50,676 bases of DNA from an uncultured Collinsella sp. (GTDB taxonomy: Bacteria > Actinomycetota > Coriobacteriia > Coriobacteriales > Coriobacteriaceae), in assembly GCA_958427355.1 (NCBI GenBank), contig CAUACA010000017.1, forward strand, positions 1 to 50,676, written 5' to 3'. Shown here piece after piece: positions 42,446 through 49,572 of the stretch (positions are counted from its first letter, which is position 1; each line of letters starts with the position of its first letter). The position numbers and the translations under genes are program-made. Under the pieces are notes generated by a model, which worked only from the letters and a program-made list of their open reading frames with translations, did no database searches and was not told where the DNA came from.

Positions 42446-42564
42446 ATGCATACACCCTCTCGTCTCGCTGTTCGATATTGTGCGTTTGCGCTCAGGAGGC
42501 TCCCTGGTTAGCGTTCAGCGGTGAAAAAGCCCGATAAACACTATCTTAAAATGATTAGAACCAA

Positions 42565-42604
42565 AATGAGCACGTGAACATTTGACAATGAGCACGTTAA
42601 CATC
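42565..42604. promoter_or_regulatory. LacI operators of cassette B
   Basis: AATGAGCACGTGAACATT (42565-42582) and AATGAGCACGTTAACATC (42587-42604), 22 bases apart. The divergent region 42446-42786 has no gene. Confidence 0.7.
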
Positions 42605-42643
42605 CGGCTGGGATGTATAGAAACAAAACAACTTCAAACAGCC

Positions 42644-42675
42644 GCGAACGGTTGTATTTGTTCGGTAAGCGGTTT
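42644..42675 (+). promoter_or_regulatory. TGAACGGT-type motif of cassette B
   Basis: CGCGAACGGTTG then TTCGGTAAGCGGTTTT; a degenerate pair just before the lacI -35. Confidence 0.4.
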
Positions 42676-42678
42676 TGA

Positions 42679-42736
42679 TTGACAGAAGTTTTCATGTTGT
42701 GGTATATGGCTCGGGTATCATGAGCACGTTATCAAT
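42679..42736 (+). promoter_or_regulatory. lacI (cassette B) promoter with downstream operator
   Basis: TTGACA (42679-42684), 18 bases, TATATG (42703-42708). A third operator-like site CATGAGCACGTTATCAAT (42719-42736) covers the transcription start, suggesting autorepression. Confidence 0.6.
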
Positions 42737-42786
42737 GTATGTACGATGCGCCATGGGCGCGGGGAATAGTTGGGAAGCAGGTTAGC

Positions 42787-43824
42787 GTGGAAGGCATGGC
42801 TCAGCAGACAAGGAATGGTCATTCGGCGAGCGCGGCAGAGGTTGCGGCGCTCGCTGGCGTGAGCCGCCAGACTGTGTCTCGCGTGGTCAACGGTATGCCC
42901 AACGTGACGGAAAAGACGCGCAAGCGTGTGCTGGCCGCCATGGAAGAGCTGGGCTTTCGTCCCAATTTTGCTGGAGCGGCGTTGCGCGGCGGGTCGTATC
43001 GTTCTATTGGCCTGTGCATGTACAACATCACACGTGTCGGTAACCTGGCGACGCTCGAGGGTATCATGCAAGCGGCGCGCGAGCACGATTTTGCCGTCAC
43101 TATGATCGAGATGGGCGGCGACAAGCCCTATACACTTGCCGATGCCTCGCGCCGCATGGTCGAGCGACCCGTCGACGGCATGATTCTCAACATGAACCGC
43201 ATGGCTCCCGATTTTGAGGAGTTTGTTCCCCAGCCGGGAGTGCGAACGGTCATCCTGTCCATGTATGCGCATCCGCGCTGCACGACGATCGACTCCGACC
43301 AGTATGGTTCGTGCGAGCTGTTGACCAATTATCTGCTGGAACATGGTCACTCGAATATGCGGTTTGTGGCGGGTCCGGAAAACTCGATTTCCTCGCGTTT
43401 TCGTGAGGCCGGTTGGCGCGATACGCTGGGTCGTGCTCATGTCGATGCCGCTCCGATGCTGCGTGGCGATTGGAGTGCGGACAGTGGGTACGCCATGGGC
43501 GAGCGGATTGCGGCCGAGGTGCTTGCCGGCGGGTCGCAGGCGCCGACTGCCGTGCTTGCGGCAAATGACCAGATGGCGCTGGGCGTTATCGCCGCGCTCG
43601 AGAACGCGGGCCTGTCCGTGCCCGACGACGTGAGCGTGGTTGGTATCGACGACGCACTCGAGGGACTTGTTCCTCACAATCGGCTGACGACGCTGCGATT
43701 TGATTTGCGCGGTGTCGGTAAGCTTGCGTTTGAGGCGGCGATTGGAGAGAGCTCGTCTATCGAGGCGATTCATGTGCCGAGTACGCTGGTCGAACGCTCG
43801 ACTGTTAGGGACATACGGGGTTAG
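42787..43824 (+). CDS. LacI family repressor (cassette B)
   Basis: 345 aa from GTG 42787 (CAGG five bases upstream); ATG 42796 or 42739 are alternatives. HTH: AAEVAALAGVSRQTVSRVVN with Arg-Gln at the specificity positions. Sensor domain segments LLEHGHSNMRFVAGPENS and VLAANDQMALGVIAAL. Controls the divergent GH1-EIICB operon through the AATGAGCAC sites. Confidence 0.92.
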   Translation: MEGMAQQTRNGHSASAAEVAALAGVSRQTVSRVVNGMPNVTEKTRKRVLAAMEELGFRPNFAGAALRGGSYRSIGLCMYNITRVGNLATLEGIMQAAREHDFAVTMIEMGGDKPYTLADASRRMVERPVDGMILNMNRMAPDFEEFVPQPGVRTVILSMYAHPRCTTIDSDQYGSCELLTNYLLEHGHSNMRFVAGPENSISSRFREAGWRDTLGRAHVDAAPMLRGDWSADSGYAMGERIAAEVLAGGSQAPTAVLAANDQMALGVIAALENAGLSVPDDVSVVGIDDALEGLVPHNRLTTLRFDLRGVGKLAFEAAIGESSSIEAIHVPSTLVERSTVRDIRG

Positions 43825-43838
43825 GTCCTACTCCGTTT

Positions 43839-43976
43839 GTCTCGATTTGTAACAGGTAGACGGTCAAAAGCGGGCTACGTGTTACAGATTTAGATTCTTC
43901 GGAAAGAGCAATCCTGTTCGTCTCAATCTGTAACAGCTAGGACCAAAAAACTCGGCTAGATGTTACAGATCGAGAC
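43839..43976. repeat. Pair of 57-bp palindromic repeats
   Basis: Units 43839-43895 and 43920-43976, period 81, between cassettes B and C. The first unit resembles 34020 (GGTAGACGGTC middle), the second resembles 38910. Confidence 0.9.
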
Positions 43977-44000
43977 AAACGGCTCCCGACCAGCCCAAAA

Positions 44001-44045
44001 ACAAAAAGACCGGGGGCGGCGCGCCGTGTGACGTGCCGCCCCCGG
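44001..44045 (-). terminator. Terminator of cassette C
   Basis: 11-bp stem CCGGGGGCGGC / GCCGCCCCCGG (44010-44045) with TTTTTGTTTTT on the minus strand. Confidence 0.92.
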
Positions 44046-44091
44046 CTGAGAAATGGGGACAGGTTGTGTGAGCGGGCAACCCCGCCAGCCA

Positions 44092-45531
44092 CTAGTCCAG
44101 ACGACGGGTCTGCGCCACGTGCTTGTACCAGTAGGCGCTTGCCTTGGGCGTGCGCTTCTGGGTTTCAAAGTCAACGTAAAAGAAGCCGTAACGCTTGTTG
44201 TAGCCATTGGTCCAGGAGAATTGATCCTGCAGGCTCCACAGGAAGTAGCCGCCCACGTTGACGCCCACCTCCATGGCCTTGAGCAGCCAACGCAGGTGCT
44301 GCTCGATGTAGTCGATGCGCGGCTGGTCGTCCACAAAACCGTTCTTGTAGGGGTCCTTGTAGCCCATGCCGTTCTCGGTGATGAAGATCTGCTTGTAGTT
44401 GGGGTAGCGCTGCTTAATGTAGACGAGCAGATCGAACAGACCCTCGGGATAGATGATCCAGTCCCAGTCGGTGGTGGGGATGCCGGGCTTGTTCACATGC
44501 TCGCCAATGCCCTTGACGCGCCAGCGACCGGTGCCCTTCTCGCCCGTACCGTTGTGGTGCAGGTCGTTCTCGCCATCGTAAGCCTTCAAAAAACGGCACT
44601 GATAGTTGTTAACGCCCAGGTAGTCGTTGTAGAGCGCTGCCTCGCGCATAATCTCGAGGTCCTCGTCCAAGATCTCGATGGTGCCGCCCGAGACGGCAGC
44701 CAGGCGGTTGGCGCACTCGAGGGTGTCGGGGGCATACTCGCCGCGGAACGTCGCGTCGAGCAAAAACTGGTTTTGCAGCACGTGCTCGTTGTTGGCGGCT
44801 TTGATGTCGGCGGGGTCGTTCTCGTTGAGCGGGTACTTAAACTCCAGCGACTGGATGACGCCGATTTTGCCCTTAAAGCCGCCGTTGTGGAAGGCCAGCA
44901 CGGCCTTGGCGTGGGCGAGCATCATGTTGTGCTCGCACTGGAAGGCCTCGGCCAGATGCGCCTTGACGCCACCGGGGAAGGTGCCCTCGATGTAGGTGTT
45001 GGAGGCGTCGGCCCAGATCTCGTTAAAGGTGAACCAGTAGGTCACCTGGTCGGCGTACTCCTTAAAGCAGAAGGTGGCAAAGTCCACAAAGGCGTCGATG
45101 GTCTCGCGGTTGAGGAAGTCGCCCTTCTCAAAGAGGGGAAGCGGCGTGTCAAAGTGATGCAGCGTGACGAACGGCTCAACGTGGTGCTTGTGGCACTCGG
45201 CGAAGAGATCGTGGTAGAACTGGACGCCCTCGGGGTTGATTTCGCCGGTGCCGTTGGGGAAGATGCGGCTCCAGGCGATGGAGAGGCGAATGCCGTTGAT
45301 GCCGAACTCCTCGCACAGCTCCAGGTCGACAGGGTACTGGTTGTAGAAGTCCGAAGCGGGATCGGGGGAGAAGCGCCCCTGGGCCTCCAGAAAGTCGTCC
45401 CAGGCAACCTTGCCCTTACCGTGAGTGCGGGTCTCGCCCTCTACCTGGTAGGCAGCGGTGGCGCCGCCAAAGACAAAGTCCTCGGGAAACTGCGCGGGCG
45501 GGTTGGTGACGCTAGCAGGATTAACGGACAT
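44092..45531 (-). CDS. 6-phospho-beta-galactosidase, GH1 (cassette C)
   Basis: 479 aa, very close to LacG (YPVDLELCEEFGINGIRLS, CHKHHVEPFVTLHHFDTPLP). Acid/base Glu in TFNEIW (E171), nucleophile in FITENGMGYKDPYK, phosphate-binding Ser-Lys-Tyr in SWTNGYNKRYG. Second gene of the EIICB-GH1 operon, 66 bases after EIICB. Best candidate for true lactose-6-phosphate hydrolysis; the lacAB isomerase genes are not in the window. Confidence 0.9.
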   Translation of the reverse strand: MSVNPASVTNPPAQFPEDFVFGGATAAYQVEGETRTHGKGKVAWDDFLEAQGRFSPDPASDFYNQYPVDLELCEEFGINGIRLSIAWSRIFPNGTGEINPEGVQFYHDLFAECHKHHVEPFVTLHHFDTPLPLFEKGDFLNRETIDAFVDFATFCFKEYADQVTYWFTFNEIWADASNTYIEGTFPGGVKAHLAEAFQCEHNMMLAHAKAVLAFHNGGFKGKIGVIQSLEFKYPLNENDPADIKAANNEHVLQNQFLLDATFRGEYAPDTLECANRLAAVSGGTIEILDEDLEIMREAALYNDYLGVNNYQCRFLKAYDGENDLHHNGTGEKGTGRWRVKGIGEHVNKPGIPTTDWDWIIYPEGLFDLLVYIKQRYPNYKQIFITENGMGYKDPYKNGFVDDQPRIDYIEQHLRWLLKAMEVGVNVGGYFLWSLQDQFSWTNGYNKRYGFFYVDFETQKRTPKASAYWYKHVAQTRRLD

Positions 45532-45597
45532 GATGATCCAATCGTCTAAATCGAAGGGCCAGCCGGTCTTGGATGGTCGGCTGGCCCTGGGCGTTAC

Positions 45598-47373
45598 TTA
45601 CTTCGAAAGTTGCTCACTCACGAAGGCGAGAGACTTGTCGCCGTTCTGGGAGAGCTCGATGTACTGCTTGCCACGGCAGGCGACGCACTTGTTGCCCACG
45701 CGCTCACAGTCCTTCTGCAGGTCGGCCAGGTAGCTTGCGGCCTGCGGGGCCAGGACGACCAGGTCAAAGTCGGGGAGCATGTCCACGTGGTTGCCATAGG
45801 CCTCGGCAGCGGTCTCGAGGTTAATGCCGCGCTCCTTGGCGGCCTTGGCCAGCGCGTTGGCGAGCAGGCCCGAGGTTCCGCCGCCCTGGCAGAGCACGAG
45901 CACGCGCTTGCCGTTGAGGTCGCTGGCGGTCGTTGTCTCGGCAGCGGGTGCTGCGGAAGCGGCGGGGGAGTCGGCCTTCACGGCCTCGGCAGCAGCGCCG
46001 GCGGCAACGCTCTTGGCGTCAGCCTTGCCCTGGAAGGCATCGTTGAGCTTGGCGGCCTTCTCGGCGTTCTTGGCGGCGAGCTCCTCCTGGGAGATCTCGG
46101 CCTCCTCGGCGCACTTCTGGGCGTCATAGGCACGGAAGAACGGGTAGTACAGAACGAAGTCGACGACCAGGATAAGGGCGAGCATCACAAAAGCGAGCGG
46201 CTGGAAGCCCAGGCCCATGATGGTGCCGATGGGGCCGGGGACGGTCCAAGGCAGGGTGTACATAAAGCCGTTCATGCCCAAGAAGTCGATAAAGATCTTG
46301 AGGATCCAGATGTTGGCGATCGGGGCAAAGACAAACGGGACAAAGAAGACGGGGTTGAGCACGATGGGCGCGGCGAACAGCAGCGGCTCGTTGACGGCAA
46401 AGCAGACGGGGACGATGGCGGCCTTACCGACGGCGCGCATCTCCTGAGACTTGGCCAGGAAGCAGAACATAAAGACCAGGACGAGCGTGGCGCCGGTGCC
46501 GCCCATGCAGACGACGAAGTACTGGGCACCCTGGGTCAGGACAGCGGAAGCGTGCTGGCCGGCCTGGAACGCAGCCAGGTTGTCGGTCATGTTGGCAACG
46601 AGGGCGGCGGCGATGGCGGGCTCGACGATCGAGGGGCCGTGGACGCCCACGAACCAGAAGAGGCTCATAGCGCCGTAGATCACAGCGAGGCCGATGTAGC
46701 CGTCGGCAGCGGTGAACAGGGGCTGGAACACCTGGATGACGCCCTGGGCAAAGCAGAAGCCAAAAGCAGCGCGGAAGGCGATGTCAAAGACCCAAAAGAC
46801 GGTGATGCAGACGGAGAAGGGGATGATGTCCTTAAAGGTCTGCGAGATGTTGGGCGGAACCTGCTCGGGCATCTTGACGGTGATGTTGCGCTTAATGAAG
46901 AACTTGTAGATGATGCCGGTCACAAACGCAGCGATAAAGGCGGTCAGCAGGCCTTTGGAACCAAGGTAGGTGGTGTTGAAGCCGCTGGCAGCGTCCGTGG
47001 CGATCGTGTCGCTCGAAAGGAGCAAGAAGCCGATGATGGCCGCGCACATGCACGAGATGAAGTTGATCTGGTTGTTCTTGGGCAGATCGCGGTTCTGAGC
47101 GTCGGCGAAGTGCTTGGCCGTGGTGGCGGCACAGGCGATGGCCAGGATGCCCATGGAGTAGTTGTAGCACTTCCATAGGGCGTTGTTGATGTCATCGGGC
47201 CAGTAGAAACCCCAGATATTGGGAACCGAGGCTACCAGGCAGAAGATGGACGAGAAGATGATGATGGGGATGACGGAGATAAAACCGTCGCGGATCGCCT
47301 TGAGGTACTTGTTGCGGGCGATCGCGTTGAAAAAGGGCTGCCCCTTTTCGATGATGGCGATGAGTTGCTCCAT
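45598..47373 (-). CDS. PTS lactose-family EIICB (cassette C)
   Basis: 591 aa: MEQLIAIIEKGQPFFNAIAR, the most diverged N-terminus of the four copies. Channel domain, Ala/Lys-rich linker of about 60 residues, IIB with phospho-Cys in VLVLCQGGGTSGLLANALAK, ending NGDKSLAFVSEQLSK. RBS TAGGAGC. Start faces the LacI at 47731 across 357 bases. Confidence 0.92.
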   Translation of the reverse strand: MEQLIAIIEKGQPFFNAIARNKYLKAIRDGFISVIPIIIFSSIFCLVASVPNIWGFYWPDDINNALWKCYNYSMGILAIACAATTAKHFADAQNRDLPKNNQINFISCMCAAIIGFLLLSSDTIATDAASGFNTTYLGSKGLLTAFIAAFVTGIIYKFFIKRNITVKMPEQVPPNISQTFKDIIPFSVCITVFWVFDIAFRAAFGFCFAQGVIQVFQPLFTAADGYIGLAVIYGAMSLFWFVGVHGPSIVEPAIAAALVANMTDNLAAFQAGQHASAVLTQGAQYFVVCMGGTGATLVLVFMFCFLAKSQEMRAVGKAAIVPVCFAVNEPLLFAAPIVLNPVFFVPFVFAPIANIWILKIFIDFLGMNGFMYTLPWTVPGPIGTIMGLGFQPLAFVMLALILVVDFVLYYPFFRAYDAQKCAEEAEISQEELAAKNAEKAAKLNDAFQGKADAKSVAAGAAAEAVKADSPAASAAPAAETTTASDLNGKRVLVLCQGGGTSGLLANALAKAAKERGINLETAAEAYGNHVDMLPDFDLVVLAPQAASYLADLQKDCERVGNKCVACRGKQYIELSQNGDKSLAFVSEQLSK

Positions 47374-47434
47374 GCAAAGCTCCTAAGAGTCGGTGGGTTG
47401 GCAACGATGGCAGCTTTTGACGTTTGGTTGCCAA

Positions 47435-47572
47435 AATGTTGACGTTGCCATTTTGCGACACAAAATAAGACGCGAACCGATGGCCCCTGTGCCTGTGGAC
47501 CGTCGATTCCTTGCGCGTAAACGTTTGAGCCGCCCGGTGGCTCTGTGTTTGCACAATGGCAACGTTAACATT
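47435..47572. promoter_or_regulatory. LacI operators of cassette C
   Basis: AATGTTGACGTTGCCATT (47435-47452) and AATGGCAACGTTAACATT (47555-47572), 120 bases apart, which could support looping. Confidence 0.65.
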
Positions 47573-47608
47573 TGGTCGACAAAAGCTGTTCGGGGAAGCA
47601 AAAATGTC

Positions 47609-47618
47609 GGTGAACGGT
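47609..47618 (+). promoter_or_regulatory. TGAACGGT-type half-site of cassette C
   Basis: GGTGAACGGT, identical to the first arm at 14386 and to 37698. Confidence 0.5.
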
Positions 47619-47700
47619 AGGTTTTGGGTGGTGAGCGTATGGTGGGGGAGGCGTTGGATATACTTGAAGGCGTTAAAAATGACTGCGTAGGGTGTCACCA

Positions 47701-47718
47701 ATGGCATCGTTGACATAG
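47701..47718 (+). promoter_or_regulatory. Third operator, at the lacI (cassette C) start
   Basis: AATGGCATCGTTGACATA, 13 bases before the lacI ATG; suggests autoregulation. Confidence 0.5.
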
Positions 47719-47730
47719 AAAGATCGACCT

Positions 47731-48735
47731 ATGGCCGCTGTTAAAAAATCGGTATCCGTTAAGGATGTGGCGCGTCTCGCGGGCGTCTCGGAACAGACGG
47801 TCTCGCGCACCGTTCACGATTCGCCCAGCGTGCGCCCCGAGACCAAGGAGCGCGTGCGTGCCGCCATGCGCGAGCTGGGGTATCGCCCCAATTTTGCCGG
47901 TCGATCGCTGCGTCGCGGTAAGTTTAAGACCGTCGGCGTCGCCATGTTCAATATTACCGGCACCGGCAACCTCGACCGTATGGAGGGCTTTGCCGCCGCC
48001 GCCGATAAGCACGGCTATGCCATCACTCTCACTAAAGTAGACGGGCATCCGTATACCCTCGAGGGCGCATCGTCGCGCATGAGCGCACTGCCGGTGGACG
48101 GCATGGTTGTGATTATGAACCGCATGCCGGCGGACTTTGGCACCTTTGAGCCGCTGCCCGGTATGCAGACGGTGCTCGTTACCATGCTGGAGCACCGGCT
48201 CTGTTCAACGGTCGATAACGACCAGTTCGATTGCTCGCGCCAAGTGGTCGAGTACTTGCTGGGGCAGGGGCACAAGACCGTGCACTTTATCTCGTGTCCC
48301 GAGCGCTCGCTTTCGGGCATGCGGCGCGAGGAAGGCTGGCGCGAGACATTGCGTGCGCATGGCATCGAGCCACCGCAGCTCGTGCGCGGCGACTGGACAG
48401 CGCAGAGTGGATATGCTGCCGGTCAGGCTCTGGCGGACGATCCGACCTGTACGGCCATTTATGCTTCCAACGATGCCATGGCATATGGCTGCATCCGTGG
48501 GCTCGAGTCGCGCGGGAAGCGCGTGCCCCAGGACGTAAGCGTGGTGGGTGTTGACGATAGTTTGGGCGATATCGTGCCCGATCGTCGCCTGACCACGGTG
48601 CGCTTTGACAACAAACGCGTCGGCATGTGGGCGGTCGACAAGATTGCCGGCGCCGAGGGCACTGCACCCGGTGTGGAGCACATGCTGTTTCCGGGCGTGC
48701 TCGTCGAGGGCGATACGGTGCGCGATGTACGCTAG
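47731..48735 (+). CDS. LacI family repressor (cassette C)
   Basis: 334 aa. HTH: VKDVARLAGVSEQTVSRTVH with Glu-Gln at the specificity positions, different from A and B. Sensor domain segments LLGQGHKTVHFISCPERS and IYASNDAMAYGCIRGL. Regulates the divergent EIICB-GH1 operon via AATGGCAAC-type sites; the weak ribosome binding site (GAAAGATCG) suggests low expression. Confidence 0.92.
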   Translation: MAAVKKSVSVKDVARLAGVSEQTVSRTVHDSPSVRPETKERVRAAMRELGYRPNFAGRSLRRGKFKTVGVAMFNITGTGNLDRMEGFAAAADKHGYAITLTKVDGHPYTLEGASSRMSALPVDGMVVIMNRMPADFGTFEPLPGMQTVLVTMLEHRLCSTVDNDQFDCSRQVVEYLLGQGHKTVHFISCPERSLSGMRREEGWRETLRAHGIEPPQLVRGDWTAQSGYAAGQALADDPTCTAIYASNDAMAYGCIRGLESRGKRVPQDVSVVGVDDSLGDIVPDRRLTTVRFDNKRVGMWAVDKIAGAEGTAPGVEHMLFPGVLVEGDTVRDVR

Positions 48736-48795
48736 GGCGCGGGTCTGTTTGGGTTGCCGCTAATTGTGTTCGATATTGTTCAGATTGGTTTAAAA

Positions 48796-48824
48796 ACCGT
48801 TCACGGGCGAATAGTGACCGTTCA
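48796..48824 (-). promoter_or_regulatory. Direct repeat of ACCGTTCA before the EIIA gene
   Basis: ACCGTTCAC at 48796 and ACCGTTCAT at 48817, two helical turns (21 bases) apart, just before the proposed promoter. Confidence 0.55.
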
Positions 48825-48841
48825 TAGCTCAAAATTACGTT

Positions 48842-48871
48842 TTGCGCTGTTCTTTTTTGTTTGAATGTTAT
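48842..48871 (+). promoter_or_regulatory. Promoter of the EIIA gene
   Basis: TTGCGC (48842-48847), 18-base spacer, TGTTAT (48866-48871). Confidence 0.45.
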
Positions 48872-48949
48872 TGTTTCTGTCATACACAACGCAGCGCGTA
48901 TGCCCGGACGCGATGCTCTCCATTGGTTCATATGTGAAAGGAACGCAAT

Positions 48950-49288
48950 ATGGCAACCAAAGAAGAAATCTCGATGGTTGGATTCGAGATTGTCGCATAC
49001 GCAGGTGACGCCCAGACCGATCTGCTTGCAGCGCTCGATGCTGCTCGCGAGGGTGACTTTGAGAAGGCCGAACAGCTGCACAAGGATGCCAGCGATGCAC
49101 TTATCGGCGCCCACGACACGCAGACCAAGCTGCTTTCGCAGGAGGCCGGCGGTGGCGAGATGGAGATGACCTTCATCATGGCTCACGCTCAGGACACTCT
49201 CATGACCACTATGATCCTGGAGAAGCAGGCCCGCTTTACCATCGATGCCTACAAGCGCATCGCTGAGCTCGAGGCCAAGCTCGCCTAA
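48950..49288 (+). CDS. PTS lactose/cellobiose-family EIIA
   Basis: 112 aa, usual for LacF/CelC. MVGFEIVAYAGDAQTDLLAA opens the helical bundle; the phospho-His is in FIMAHAQDTLMTTMILE. It takes phosphate from HPr and gives it to a IIB domain. It is the only EIIA of this family in the window, while four EIICB proteins need one, so it is probably a shared donor. It has its own promoter and terminator. RBS GAAAGG. Confidence 0.94.
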   Translation: MATKEEISMVGFEIVAYAGDAQTDLLAALDAAREGDFEKAEQLHKDASDALIGAHDTQTKLLSQEAGGGEMEMTFIMAHAQDTLMTTMILEKQARFTIDAYKRIAELEAKLA

Positions 49289-49315
49289 CGAGCCCTCACA
49301 ACCAAGTTCCCTTCC

Positions 49316-49346
49316 AAAAGCCCTGCCGCACCCGCGACAGGGCTTT
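49316..49346 (+). terminator. Terminator after EIIA
   Basis: Stem AAAAGCCCTG / CAGGGCTTTT with the T-run forming its 3' end. Confidence 0.88.
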
Positions 49347-49361
49347 TTCTGTCCTCCTCCA

Positions 49362-49428
49362 AGTTGCGGTGAAATAGGGACTGAATAGGGGCCGGCGGGC
49401 GCAAAACAATCCCTATTCCACCGCAACT
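49362..49428. repeat. Imperfect inverted repeat
   Basis: Arms 49362-49380 and 49410-49428 (AGTTGCGGTGAAATAGGGA and its complement) with one mismatch and a 29-base loop. No gene. Confidence 0.65.
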
Positions 49429-49439
49429 CATCCCGAGAT

Positions 49440-49485
49440 AGTCATTGGGGACGTTCTTAAACGACTGGTCATTGGGGACAGTCTT
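49440..49485 (+). repeat. REP-like sequences, copies 2 and 3
   Basis: AGTCATTGGGGACGTTCTTAA minus its first base is at 49441-49460 and also occurs inverted at 25801; a related GGTCATTGGGGACAGTCTT follows at 49468-49485. Confidence 0.65.
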
Positions 49486-49572
49486 GGTGCGCTCCGTTCG
49501 TCCTCCCGTTCGATTTTTGCTCGGTGGGTATACTTCCATCCGCAATACAGGCCGGAATGAGGAGGTATCCAA

